Assembly: GCA_019058445.1 (NCBI GenBank)
Contig: JAHPZA010000006.1
Coordinates: 558,001 to 622,000, forward strand
Origin: Promethearchaeota archaeon
GTDB taxonomy: Archaea; Asgardarchaeota; Lokiarchaeia; Sigyniarchaeales; SOKP01
DNA: 64,000 nt
Direction: 5' to 3'
Below the pieces are notes generated by a model. The model ran no database searches and was not told the DNA's origin. It was given only the letters and a program-made list of their open reading frames with translations. Within the stretch, counting starts at the first letter, position 1; the number at the start of each line of letters is the position of its first letter. Below, in pieces: positions 46,056 through 55,051 of the stretch. The position numbers and the translations under genes were made by a program.

Positions 46056-46652
46056 ATGAAAAATATCGTTTTAGCTTCCAAATCCTTGGACCGCGGGGAA
46101 ATTTTTAAACGCGCGAATATTCCATTTGAGGTTATGGTAACCAACATAGATGAGGATGAATATAAAAAAGAAATTTCTAATCCTATTGAATTAGTAAAGC
46201 AATTGGCGAATGCAAAAGCGCTTAACGCAAAAAAAAAATTAGCTCAAGAGAACAAAGAAGCAATCATAGTAGCGGCTGATACTATCGTTGAATTAGATGG
46301 TGTAATTATTGGGAAGGCTAACGATGAGGAGCATGCATTTAGAATTTTAAAGAAATTAGTGGGAAAACCTCATAATTTAATTACGGGTATTGCTGTTACT
46401 GAGACTTATAATCCTAAAATCATCTTAGATCATGACTCTACTTCAGTCACATTTTTAGATTTAACTGATAAAGAAATTTGGGATTATATTGCATCTGGAG
46501 AATGGCAAGGAAGAGCTGGGGCATATTCTATTAGAGAAAAGGCAAGTCTTTTTATCGAAGCCATTCAAGGTTCCTCTTCAAACGTTATAGGATTACCCAT
46601 GTCTAAATTTTACCAGATCTTAAAAAAAGAATTTAATCAAATTCTACTCTAA
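46056..46652 (+). CDS. maf: Maf-family nucleotide pyrophosphatase
   Basis: A 198-aa Maf protein. Motifs: ASKSLDRGEIFKRANIPFEV (residues 6-25), VAADTIVELDG, FLDLTDKEIWDYI and GRAGAYSIREKASLF. Maf proteins hydrolyse non-canonical or canonical nucleoside triphosphates (dTTP/UTP or m7GTP subfamilies). It overlaps the end of the convergent gene at 46644 by 9 bases. Confidence 0.85.
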   Translation: MKNIVLASKSLDRGEIFKRANIPFEVMVTNIDEDEYKKEISNPIELVKQLANAKALNAKKKLAQENKEAIIVAADTIVELDGVIIGKANDEEHAFRILKKLVGKPHNLITGIAVTETYNPKIILDHDSTSVTFLDLTDKEIWDYIASGEWQGRAGAYSIREKASLFIEAIQGSSSNVIGLPMSKFYQILKKEFNQILL

Positions 46653-47624
46653 TGATTGTTCTTTTAAATTAATGATTTCTTTTTCAATTATTTCATAATC
46701 TTGGGGATAAAATATTTTAAAAATCCTATACCAATCAATTCCAATTAATCCTCCTGCTATAAAGCAAAGGAGATAACCCAGTTGAATAACTAATTCGTCA
46801 TCGATATTAAAAATTTGATATGGTAAGAAATCAATTCCATATATGATCATATTTACAGAAATGATGGTCAATAACATTCCAAGTGGATATATTATTAATT
46901 TAGGAACTTTAAAAAAATGGAGGTCTTCTTTTGTTAAATGTTTAAAAACACGGTTTTGAACTTTTTCAAGATTATTTTGCGCTTTTAATTTAATTTCAAT
47001 GAAGTTTAAATGAATTATATCACGCCAATCTCGAAAGAAAAAAAAACTCCCTAATAATAAGAATATGAATGAAAGAATTTGAACAAATAATAGAATTAAG
47101 CTTGATCTTCGGTAATAAGGATGGCTTAAAAAAAGTAAAGATGGTCTTAGTAGGAGTAAAAAAAATCCTATTATGAGAAAAATAAGACCCACGAATCCCT
47201 CATGTAAATGATATCTCCCTAAAATTGTAGCAGCTTCAAATTTGGCTGTGATTTTCTTTATATCATAAGCAATATAGACAATCAATCCAGGTGCTATCAT
47301 TGAAAAGGAAATTAGAGTAATTAATTCCCAAAAATCCCAAAAGAAGCGGGATAATGGAATTAATCCTAGAACATATGCAATAATCCAAGTAAATATCATA
47401 AAAAGCATAATATATTTGAAAAACCGGAGATAGTGGTTAAAATTAAGAAAAAAGATAAATGAAAAGAAAAGAATATTAAGTAGAATGAGCAGTAAAAAGC
47501 GGCTAAACGCAATTTCAAAGGAATTATATACATAAGTTCTTTTGGAATAATCATAAAGTAAAAATGAACTAATACTAAAAATCAAGCATATAAATATTAC
47601 TGTTAATCTATAGGCCTTTCTCAT
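46644..47624 (-). CDS. Multi-helix membrane protein of unknown function
   Basis: A 326-aa protein with about eight hydrophobic helices and a conserved-looking basic loop (RDWRDIIHLNFIEIKLKAQN, about 201-220). The C-terminal tail (GIDWYRIFKIFYPQDYEIIE) is charged. There is no known motif. It overlaps maf convergently, so the two are transcribed against each other. Confidence 0.6.
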   Translation of the reverse strand: MRKAYRLTVIFICLIFSISSFLLYDYSKRTYVYNSFEIAFSRFLLLILLNILFFSFIFFLNFNHYLRFFKYIMLFMIFTWIIAYVLGLIPLSRFFWDFWELITLISFSMIAPGLIVYIAYDIKKITAKFEAATILGRYHLHEGFVGLIFLIIGFFLLLLRPSLLFLSHPYYRRSSLILLFVQILSFIFLLLGSFFFFRDWRDIIHLNFIEIKLKAQNNLEKVQNRVFKHLTKEDLHFFKVPKLIIYPLGMLLTIISVNMIIYGIDFLPYQIFNIDDELVIQLGYLLCFIAGGLIGIDWYRIFKIFYPQDYEIIEKEIINLKEQSLE

Positions 47625-47738
47625 TAAAACGTTAAATGAATTTTGTATTTAAAGTTTAGCTAATATGATATTACTTTTTTGATTTTTAATGCTTATATTA
47701 TAGATTTAAAATGAAGTAAAAAAAAATAATAAAAAATG

Positions 47739-48479
47739 TTAATCCTGTTTTATCAAACGATTTGCTATAGGATCAGGTAAAAAGAATCCTAAATAATATT
47801 CAATAGCGCTTGAAATTAGTAATAGTCTAACTATCACTAATTCTAATGGTGTAAATGTTAATATAGCGTCTAAAAAAGCACCAACGGCAAATGATATAAT
47901 GGCTATCAAGAAAAACCTCCCTTTCCATTGAATCGAAGGATCTTCTGAACGCATTGAATTCCTTGCAAAGATAATTCCTGTAATAAGTACAGTAAATATT
48001 CCAAAAACTTTAAAGATATCAGGAATCATATTATGAGAAGCGTCAAACCTTCCCTCCTCACTCCATGTTCCAATAATCTCAGGATTTATTATCAATGCAA
48101 TTATAAGATATATTTCATATATTACACAAATAATTCCAAAGATTACTGTCATCTTTCTTACCGATCTCGGATAGACAAGAGTAGAAAAAGCATAAATCCA
48201 ACATACTATAGCCAATGGAATAAAAACATTTTCCATAAAAAGATAAGGAAATAATTCTAGTTCATAGTCAACTAATACGTACAATAGAAACGCGAGTGAA
48301 TTTCCCATCCAAGGAGTAGCGATACCCATCCACGCAATTCCAACTCCAACCAATTCCATACGTTTGTGCTCAAAATATTTCAGTAATATCCTTATCCCTA
48401 CTAATAGCGATATTACAACGAATATTGTGGTAAAAATTCCATGAAGTATATCTAATTCCGATAATTCTTCTATTCCCAT
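47739..48479 (-). CDS. Seven-helix membrane protein
   Basis: A 246-aa protein with seven predicted hydrophobic helices spread evenly, and an extracellular-type loop GTWSEEGRFDASHNM between helices 4 and 5. Similar 7-helix proteins occur as stand-alone or histidine-kinase sensors in archaea; here no kinase follows. Function unknown. Confidence 0.6.
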   Translation of the reverse strand: MGIEELSELDILHGIFTTIFVVISLLVGIRILLKYFEHKRMELVGVGIAWMGIATPWMGNSLAFLLYVLVDYELELFPYLFMENVFIPLAIVCWIYAFSTLVYPRSVRKMTVIFGIICVIYEIYLIIALIINPEIIGTWSEEGRFDASHNMIPDIFKVFGIFTVLITGIIFARNSMRSEDPSIQWKGRFFLIAIISFAVGAFLDAILTFTPLELVIVRLLLISSAIEYYLGFFLPDPIANRLIKQD

Positions 48480-48594
48480 AAAATCACTTAATTTATTGTA
48501 AATGGTAATATAACTATTGTATAATACTTATTGTATTTAAACATATATTCAATACTGAACTCATTTAAATTATCTTTCATAATTAGAAATCAAA

Positions 48595-49164
48595 ATGACA
48601 AGTTTTATAGCGTGTGTAGGCTCTCTTAATCCTACAAAAGTAAATGCGGTCAAAGCTGCATTTGAAAAATATTTTACTGAATTTGAAATCTTCAACATTG
48701 AAGTGAATTCAGAGGTTCCTAATCAGCCTATTGGAATGGAATCAATTTTAAAAGAAGCAAAAATTAGAGCTGAATATGCATTAAAATACCTCATTAATGA
48801 AAAACATATAAATACAAATATTTTCGGAATTGGCATAGAAGCGGGATTAGTTAAAGTACCATTTACGAAAACAAACTATATGGATTTTCAGTTTTGTGTT
48901 ATAATAGACGAAAATGGAATCACAACCCTAGGTTCTGGAATAGCTTTTGAATATCCACAGTCAGTTATTAATGAAATTCTTTCAAACCAAGAAAATGAAA
49001 TAGGTACTATCGTAGGAAAGCTCGCAAATAACTTAAACTTGAAAAATGAAGCTGGTGCAATCAGTTTTTTAAGTAAAAATGTTATTACACGAACAGAAAT
49101 TCTAACGCAAGCTGTTATTTGTGCCTTACTACCTCGGATAAATAGGGAATTATATGAGTTATAA
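48595..49164 (+). CDS. Inosine/xanthosine triphosphatase (YjjX/DUF84 family)
   Basis: A 189-aa NTPase. The N-terminal VGSLNPTKVNAVKAAFEKYF (residues 8-27) and VPNQPIGMESI, FGIGIEAGL and NNLNLKNEAGAI segments match the non-canonical purine NTP phosphatase family, which removes ITP/XTP. It overlaps the end of the convergent SDR gene by 6 bases. Confidence 0.83.
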   Translation: MTSFIACVGSLNPTKVNAVKAAFEKYFTEFEIFNIEVNSEVPNQPIGMESILKEAKIRAEYALKYLINEKHINTNIFGIGIEAGLVKVPFTKTNYMDFQFCVIIDENGITTLGSGIAFEYPQSVINEILSNQENEIGTIVGKLANNLNLKNEAGAISFLSKNVITRTEILTQAVICALLPRINRELYEL

Positions 49165-50043
49165 ACTCTTTAATATAGGTCTATTTTGGTTAAACGCCTC
49201 CATAATACCATCAAATCGAGCTTTTATAAATCTTTTCCATATTAATCCGATTTCCGTTAATATATAAAATATATCATTTTTCATTGCCTCAAATACAACA
49301 TCGCCTGCTTGATCGGGAGAAGTACCTTGTTCCAGTGATGTTATAAATGCTTTGATAAATTGTTCTGTTTCAGGATATTTTTTTATCATTCTTTCCAAGC
49401 ATGGTTCATAATCCGGACCACAAAATTCTGCTGGGCGATTTCTTTCGCTATTTATGATATTAGTGTTCACAAATCCAGGACAAAGAACTGAAACACTAAT
49501 CTTGCTTCCCATTCCTCCAAAACTTGCTCGTAGATTCTCAGAAAGTGCAACTACTCCATGTTTTGTGATACTATATATTCCATTTCCTGGATCTCCAGAG
49601 ACTAATCCCGCGCTGGATGCGGTATTAACAATATGACAATCATTATCTTGCTGAAGCATTATCGGTATAAAAGTTCGAATCCCATGGATTACACCCCATA
49701 AATTTACTCCCATAACCCAATTCCAATCCTTTAATGTGCACTCCCAAATAGGTCCTGGAGCAGCAACCCCGGCATTATTACATAATAAATGGACTTCTCC
49801 AAATGCGTCGATTGTTTTTTGGGCTAAATTTTCAATAGCTTCGGCTTTTGAAACATCAGTCAAAACTGAGATTACTTCTGTTCCCGATGCCTTAAATTCT
49901 TCTTCAGCTTGAATCAAAGCATCTTTTTCAATATCAGCCAATACCACTTTCATACCCTCTTTGGCAGCCCTTCTCGCTATGCCAAGTCCTATTCCGCTGG
50001 CAGCGCCGGTAATAACTGCCACCTTATTTTTAAACTCTTTCAT
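49159..50043 (-). CDS. SDR family NAD(P)-dependent oxidoreductase
   Basis: A 294-aa classical short-chain dehydrogenase. NAD-binding TGAASGIG (residues 12-19), NNAG (about 89-92), and the catalytic YSITK (Tyr-xxx-Lys, about 157-161) with the upstream Ser in NTASSAG are all present. It has about 70 residues beyond the core. A tandem paralogue lies 65 bp upstream on the same strand; the two probably share a transcript. Substrate unknown. Confidence 0.87.
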   Translation of the reverse strand: MKEFKNKVAVITGAASGIGLGIARRAAKEGMKVVLADIEKDALIQAEEEFKASGTEVISVLTDVSKAEAIENLAQKTIDAFGEVHLLCNNAGVAAPGPIWECTLKDWNWVMGVNLWGVIHGIRTFIPIMLQQDNDCHIVNTASSAGLVSGDPGNGIYSITKHGVVALSENLRASFGGMGSKISVSVLCPGFVNTNIINSERNRPAEFCGPDYEPCLERMIKKYPETEQFIKAFITSLEQGTSPDQAGDVVFEAMKNDIFYILTEIGLIWKRFIKARFDGIMEAFNQNRPILKSL

Positions 50044-50108
50044 ATTTTTTACACTTCCTTTTTGTTATAATGTTAAATATTGTTAATAAAATATATAAAT
50101 TAAGGTCT

Positions 50109-50978
50109 TTATTCTAAAGATTTATGAATTTGCTTATTTTGCTTAAATGCTTCCATGATTTCTTCATTGCGAGTTTGTATCATTCTCCTGTAAGCCAGCC
50201 TTGTGTCGGTTAAAATATAAAAAACATCTTGTTTTATTGCCTCAAATACCATATCACCCACTCTATCAGGAACTTCTCCCTCCGCACCTAAACCACGCAT
50301 CGCGTCCCAAATTTGCTCCAATTCAGGATGATCTATAGGTACAGTAATATCATTACAAAATTCCTCTGGACGATTTCGCTCGCAATCCATAATTCTAGTT
50401 TTTACCATGCCAGGACAAAGCGCATGCATCTTAATTTTTGATTTTAAAAGGGAAAATTCCTTAGCTATGGCCTCTGTAAGACCCACAACCCCATATTTCG
50501 TGACTATATACATTCCTTGGCCAATCTCATTTGCCATTAGACCAGAAAGAGAAGCAGTATTTACAATATGGCATTCAACATCTTGTTTGAGCATGATGGG
50601 AATAAAGGTTCGAACCCCATAAATCACCCCCCATAAATTTACATCCATTATCCACTTCCAATCGGAAAGGGAACATTCCCAACTTATGCCAATTGGAGCA
50701 GTGCCCGCATTATTACATAATAGGTGGACTTCCCCGAATGTATCAATTGTTTTTTGGGCTAAATTCTCGACATCTTCGGCTTTCGAAACATCTGTCAATA
50801 CCGAAAGCACGGTTGCTCCAAGAGATTTCAATTCATTTTCAGTTTGAGCTAATGCCTCAGCCTCTATATCGGCTAAAACAACTTTCATACCTTCTCTGAC
50901 TGCTCTATTGACAATCCCACGACCTATTCCGCTAGCTGCGCCAGTTATGACAGCTACTTTATCTTTAAAATCTTTCAA
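50109..50978 (-). CDS. SDR family NAD(P)-dependent oxidoreductase, paralogue
   Basis: A 289-aa SDR closely related to the following gene (shared KVAVITGAASGIGRGI, VDEVHLLCNNAG-like segments and WNVD-type turn). Catalytic YIVTK replaces YSITK. Both carry the same FYILTD.R..Y/KR tail, so they are a recent tandem duplication with potentially different substrates. Confidence 0.87.
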   Translation of the reverse strand: MKDFKDKVAVITGAASGIGRGIVNRAVREGMKVVLADIEAEALAQTENELKSLGATVLSVLTDVSKAEDVENLAQKTIDTFGEVHLLCNNAGTAPIGISWECSLSDWKWIMDVNLWGVIYGVRTFIPIMLKQDVECHIVNTASLSGLMANEIGQGMYIVTKYGVVGLTEAIAKEFSLLKSKIKMHALCPGMVKTRIMDCERNRPEEFCNDITVPIDHPELEQIWDAMRGLGAEGEVPDRVGDMVFEAIKQDVFYILTDTRLAYRRMIQTRNEEIMEAFKQNKQIHKSLE

Positions 50979-51089
50979 TTTTATCTAACCTTCTCATTTT
51001 CATTTAATATTGACTTATAATTAAAAATACGTTATAGATTAATTTAATGAATTTCTTTTATTCAATACCTTATATTTATTTAAATAAAG

Positions 51090-52808
51090 CTATTTATCAA
51101 GTTCTTCAAGACCAAGCTTTTCAAAATAATCAACCATATCTAAAACTGGGAATAACATTGTTGCCAGCATGTACGTTTTTTCTAAATGTCCGTTAGAGGA
51201 AGTTTTTTCCTTCAAAATTTCGTCTAATTTTGATTGAAACTCTTGTATTAGAGATTTAATTTCCTGATATTGCTTTTCAGTTAATAAACGAAAGAAAAAT
51301 GGTAATTCTTCAATATTTTCAACCCATTGAATACCTCTTGGTTTGGTTTCATAAAATTGGCCATAAAGATTTAATCTCGATGTCTCTACCATTTTAATCA
51401 ATTGTCTTGATAATAAATTGATTGTTTTGAATGTGAAAGATTTTTTTTTGTAAAATTCATATATCTCTTCAAAGGATTTCATTGATTCTAAAGTAAATTT
51501 TGAAAAATCAATTTTTTTTGTACTATAGTCTAGATCCTCACTCAATTTATAGTAATTTTTTTTGATGGTACCTGCTTGCGGCTCATCCTCCTTAACATAG
51601 GATTCGATAAGACCTAAATCAATTAAATGTCTGGTATAACGAGATAAAGTAGCTTTACTTTTATTTATTCTTTTAGCTAAATCACTCAGGCTTAATTCTT
51701 TATAAATCCTTAAAAATAATAAGATTTTCATATAGAATTCATTATCGAGAACTTCTGAAAAAGAATTAAACATCATACTACGTAATATCCTGCGGCTCAA
51801 TGAAGCAAAAATTTCATCTACGTTATGACCAGTATTAGCAGAACTATATATATGACTAAATAATTGATGTTTTTTAGCTAGATTCATAGCCTCCTTATTT
51901 GAAATAGCTCTTTTTTCTAGGTCTGTTTTATTACCGACCATTAAAATAGGGACTTCTATATTTCCTCTAACATTTCTAAATTCTTGAATCCATTTATTCA
52001 TATTCTTAATGCTTAAATCATTAGTTAAATCATACATAAAAATACCTCCAGAAGCTCCCCTCATATAATAATATCTAATAGATTTAAATCGATCATCAGC
52101 AGAAATATCCCAAATTTGTAAAGTGATCTTTTTTCCATCTACATCTAAATCTTTTTTAAAAAAATCTACACCGCTTTCCGTTTTTTTAATTTCGGATTTA
52201 GGGTCTTTAGATACAAAATTAGTAACTATTGAAGATTTCCCTACACCCTTATCTCCAAATAAGCAAATCTTAAGTAGTAATTTCTTAGTAATTGTTGAAC
52301 ATATGCCAACTAATAATTGAAAAATTTTATCGAGTTCTTTTTTAAATTCTTCTGTATCTTTTATTGAGGTCTCAATATATTGAGTAATCCCCTCCTTTTT
52401 AGCAAATTTAATAAATTTATTTCTATCTATGTCTTTATTTTCTTTAACTAAATCGATTTTGTTACCAATTAATATAAAAGGGCCATCAATCTCAGCATTC
52501 GTTCGAATTAAATTGAGATATTTTTTAATATATTTCAAAGTTTTTGGTTTTGTAAGGTCAAAAATGAAAATTGCGGCATTAGCACCCTTACAATATTTTT
52601 TATGAACAAACTCGAATTTTTCATCATCAAAAAAAACCCAAAAATGAAATATGTATTCTTCTTTGTTAATCATTAATTTATGTCGAAGGAAATCAACTCC
52701 GATTATATCTCTTATGTCTTCTCCACCTTTCATAAATGGATTGGTGAATGTTGTTTTGCCAACCCCTGACGCTCCAACTACTAAAATTTTAAAACTACCT
52801 TCAGCCAT
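51090..52808 (-). CDS. Tandem Rab-like GTPase domains fused to wHTH
   Basis: Numbered from the GTG at 52865: first Ras-like domain with P-loop GASGVGKT (31-38) and NKID (135-138), second with P-loop GDKGVGKS (204-211) and NKTD (312-315), then a winged helix (LSLSDLAKRINKSKATLSRY, 391-410) and a helical tail. Both switch-II regions are degenerate: FWVFFDDEKF in the first, WDISADDRF in the second instead of WDTAGQERF. I prefer ATG 52808 (MAEGSFK), which drops a basic 19-residue extension. A GTP-responsive transcription regulator is inferred. Confidence 0.75.
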   Translation of the reverse strand: MAEGSFKILVVGASGVGKTTFTNPFMKGGEDIRDIIGVDFLRHKLMINKEEYIFHFWVFFDDEKFEFVHKKYCKGANAAIFIFDLTKPKTLKYIKKYLNLIRTNAEIDGPFILIGNKIDLVKENKDIDRNKFIKFAKKEGITQYIETSIKDTEEFKKELDKIFQLLVGICSTITKKLLLKICLFGDKGVGKSSIVTNFVSKDPKSEIKKTESGVDFFKKDLDVDGKKITLQIWDISADDRFKSIRYYYMRGASGGIFMYDLTNDLSIKNMNKWIQEFRNVRGNIEVPILMVGNKTDLEKRAISNKEAMNLAKKHQLFSHIYSSANTGHNVDEIFASLSRRILRSMMFNSFSEVLDNEFYMKILLFLRIYKELSLSDLAKRINKSKATLSRYTRHLIDLGLIESYVKEDEPQAGTIKKNYYKLSEDLDYSTKKIDFSKFTLESMKSFEEIYEFYKKKSFTFKTINLLSRQLIKMVETSRLNLYGQFYETKPRGIQWVENIEELPFFFRLLTEKQYQEIKSLIQEFQSKLDEILKEKTSSNGHLEKTYMLATMLFPVLDMVDYFEKLGLEELDK

Positions 52809-52930
52809 TATTTTATCTTTGATTTTTTTCAATTTAATTTTATTTAAGATCACTTTAATTTTCACATATTAAGAATTTATACAACAGAACTTTTTGAAAA
52901 TTTTAATATTTTTTTTTATTATATTATATT

Positions 52931-53341
52931 CTATACGAGCAATGCGATTTTTTCGCATATTTTTCTACAGTTAAGAAAAATTAGACCAATATTCGCATTT
53001 TTATTGGTAGAAATCATTAAAACTGCATTTTGACCAACTGTTAAAACAAGGAGATTGCGATCGGAACCTTGTATATAAACCTGTTCCAAATCACCCGCAC
53101 GCATTTGTAAAGAAGCTTTCTCAGCCGTACATAAAATTGATGCTGTTAAAGCTGCTAATTGTGTTTCATCAACGTCATGTGGAAGTGCTGAAGCTATTGG
53201 TAATCCTTCTTGGGATAAAATTGTTGCCGCTCTCACTTCAGGTATGATATGTAATAGTTCTTTTAAAATTTTCCGGAGTGATTTCAGATATGATTCTTTT
53301 TCGTCTTCTTTCTCTTCTTTTATTAATTTAAATGTCGAAAT
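52931..53341 (-). CDS. Roadblock/LC7 protein, probable AUU start
   Basis: A 136-aa protein. The roadblock core (PEVRAATILSQEGLPIASAL, TQLAALTASILCTAEKASLQ, VYIQGSDRNLLVLTV) is clear. The first GTG (53236) would remove helix 1 (SLRKILKELLHIIPE), which is part of the fold. The frame is open 35 codons further with no ATG, GTG or TTG, to an ATT at 53341 that is 6 nt after GGTGA. This pattern and the matching GGTGATCTATTATT leader of the roadblock gene at 54875 support an AUU start. Roadblock proteins regulate or scaffold small GTPases. Confidence 0.75.
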   Translation of the reverse strand: MSTFKLIKEEKEDEKESYLKSLRKILKELLHIIPEVRAATILSQEGLPIASALPHDVDETQLAALTASILCTAEKASLQMRAGDLEQVYIQGSDRNLLVLTVGQNAVLMISTNKNANIGLIFLNCRKICEKIALLV

Positions 53342-53411
53342 AATAAATCACCATTGATTTTTTTTAAAATTTATTTCAATCAAATTTTCAAAAAAAAATT
53401 TTTTATATTGA

Positions 53412-53606
53412 TTAAATTACTCCGCTTACCAAAATTGGTTTCTTTTTGTCTGAATTGGAATTATCAAAGCATTCAATGTGATAATATAAGGTATTATCTT
53501 TTCCCTCAACATATTTCCCATCTTTTAATTCACCATAGCTTATCTGGTAAACCTTGTCTAAATCTTCTTGCTTAATTTTTAATCCACACACATTACATCT
53601 AACCAT
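53412..53606 (-). CDS. Small zinc-finger protein
   Basis: A 64-aa protein MVRCNVCGLKI...YYHIECFDNS. Two Cys (C4, C7) and His-xx-Cys (H48, C51) form a CxxC...HxxC treble-clef or LIM-like single zinc site with about 40 residues between. It is a free-standing small gene in the GTPase/roadblock cluster, possibly a partner adaptor. Confidence 0.65.
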   Translation of the reverse strand: MVRCNVCGLKIKQEDLDKVYQISYGELKDGKYVEGKDNTLYYHIECFDNSNSDKKKPILVSGVI

Positions 53607-53635
53607 TTTATTTTTTCACCTCTATTAGATTTTTA

Positions 53636-53857
53636 TTACAATCCTCTCCCTTTTAAGAATAAAAGAGTAGAAGAAAATTTGGCACTAGGAGGATTTAGGA
53701 TGAATGATTTTCCTTTCGTATAAGAAAAAAGGACCAATTTTACTAATTCATCAAAGTATCCTTTTTTTCTTTCTTTTTTTACCCCCTTAAGTTTTTCACT
53801 CATTACTCTTTCATTTTTCTCTTCTTGTTGTGTTTGTTTCTTAAATTCAATTGTCAT
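53636..53857 (-). CDS. Small basic hypothetical protein
   Basis: A 73-aa lysine/glutamate-rich N-terminus (MTIEFKKQTQQEEKNERVMS) followed by a hydrophobic second half (LVKLVLFSYTKGKSFILNPP). GAGGTGATC lies 9 nt before the ATG and is a strong ribosome-binding site. No known domain. It lies inside the GTPase/roadblock cluster. Confidence 0.55.
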   Translation of the reverse strand: MTIEFKKQTQQEEKNERVMSEKLKGVKKERKKGYFDELVKLVLFSYTKGKSFILNPPSAKFSSTLLFLKGRGL

Positions 53858-53904
53858 ACTTTCAGATCACCTCTTAATGAATTTTTTTTACAGTTTATCA
53901 CTTT

Positions 53905-54105
53905 TTAATAAATATCGTTAAATTGGGAGGTATTGCTTAGATCTAAAACTTCCGAATTCTCTTTCAATCGCTCATAAAATCTCAATAGTTTTTCGAATTT
54001 GGCTATTAGCTCATTGTAATAGTCCTGATCGGCATATTTCCTTTTTTTAAGTTCTTTTGCCTGTGTTATATCTCTTTTATATCTCTGTATTTTTTGATCA
54101 AGCAA
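53905..54105 (-). CDS. 66-residue coiled-coil protein, copy 1
   Basis: Starts at TTG after GAGGTGA. MLDQKIQRYKRDITQAKELK then a central YNELIAKFEKLLRFYERLKE coil and an NTSQFNDIY end. It is nearly identical to the gene at 56039 (about 80 percent of residues match by eye). Likely a two-helix coiled coil. Function unknown; both copies lie in the GTPase/roadblock cluster. Confidence 0.7.
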   Translation of the reverse strand: MLDQKIQRYKRDITQAKELKKRKYADQDYYNELIAKFEKLLRFYERLKENSEVLDLSNTSQFNDIY

Positions 54106-54163
54106 TTTTAATCACCTCACATTTTTTTTACTTTTTTTTCAAATTATTTCAACTTATGATTAT

Positions 54164-54223
54164 TATGCAATGTTTCATATTTAAATATTTCGCAACGTTG
54201 CATAAATCATATTTTATGAAACA
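54164..54223. promoter_or_regulatory. Interleaved inverted repeats upstream of coiled-coil copy 1
   Basis: TATGCAATGTT (54164-54174) pairs with AACGTTGCATA (54194-54204), 10 of 11 bases, around ATTTAAATA. TGTTTCATA (54171-54179) pairs perfectly with TATGAAACA (54215-54223). Lies 60-120 bases upstream of the TTG at 54105, where a promoter and operator would be expected. Confidence 0.45.
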
Positions 54224-54314
54224 ATAAACTTTTATTTTGGATTAATATTGGTTTTACCCTCTTTCTCTCCAAGATTTCCAAATCCTATTTTTAAAACTCA
54301 AATTTGAGTTTGTC

Positions 54315-54875
54315 TTAATCGGGGGATAAATCCGCTATTGTGTATCGAATTAAATCTATCGTTTTAAAATGTTCAGTAAATAACTGTTCTTTGCTTATAG
54401 TAGCATCTAATGATAATGTTAAAAAGAAATCAGAGCCGCAATCAACTACAAGCAATTTTCCCTTATCACCTTGAATAAATACTATATTTAAACTTCCCTT
54501 TTTATATTCTCTACAAGCCCGTTCACTTAAAGATAATACCGCTGCCGTCATGGCTGCAACTTTAGTATCATCAGATCCTTCTGGGAGAATACTACTTATT
54601 GGTATACCTTGACTATTAATTAAAGCAACTGCGAGCACACCCTCAATCTTCATTATCATTTTTAGCAATAATGTGACATTTAAAATCTTATTGGTAATTC
54701 TATAAATTTTATATCTATCAATAAACAATCCAGTTTCCTCAATTAAGCCCTTTTCTTTTAATCTATTAATAGTAGTCCTTATTTTAGGTTCCTCTATACC
54801 TGTTTTTTCGCTTAATTGGGAAGTTGTAAGTGGTTGGTTTTTCAATTCTCGCATAATTTGTTGTCCTATTGTCAT
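54315..54875 (-). CDS. wHTH-roadblock fusion protein
   Basis: A 186-aa protein. Residues 1-55 form a winged helix (TTSQLSEKTGIEEPKIRTTI, about 17-36), and 70-185 a roadblock/LC7 domain (IEGVLAVALINSQGIPISSI, KVAAMTAAVLSLSERACREY, LNIVFIQGDKGKLLVVDCGS). The fusion of a DNA-binding domain to roadblock suggests a transcription factor controlled by a small GTPase. ATG at 54875 is preceded by AAGGTGATCTATTATTCGA. Confidence 0.8.
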   Translation of the reverse strand: MTIGQQIMRELKNQPLTTSQLSEKTGIEEPKIRTTINRLKEKGLIEETGLFIDRYKIYRITNKILNVTLLLKMIMKIEGVLAVALINSQGIPISSILPEGSDDTKVAAMTAAVLSLSERACREYKKGSLNIVFIQGDKGKLLVVDCGSDFFLTLSLDATISKEQLFTEHFKTIDLIRYTIADLSPD

Positions 54876-55051
54876 TCGAATAATAGATCACCTTTTTTCA
54901 TAAATAACAAATCTATTATTTATAAACCAAATTAATTATTTAAATGTTATGTTAATGTTATACTAAGCAAAAATGAATATTTAAAGATGTTATATAAAAC
55001 CTAATTATGTTAAAAAAATTATTATGATTGATAGAGCTTTTTTGATTATCA

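Noticed and set aside
52809..52865. 19-residue basic N-terminal extension of the tandem GTPase
   Set aside because: GTG start without Shine-Dalgarno; the ATG at 52808 places the P-loop at the usual distance from the N-terminus.
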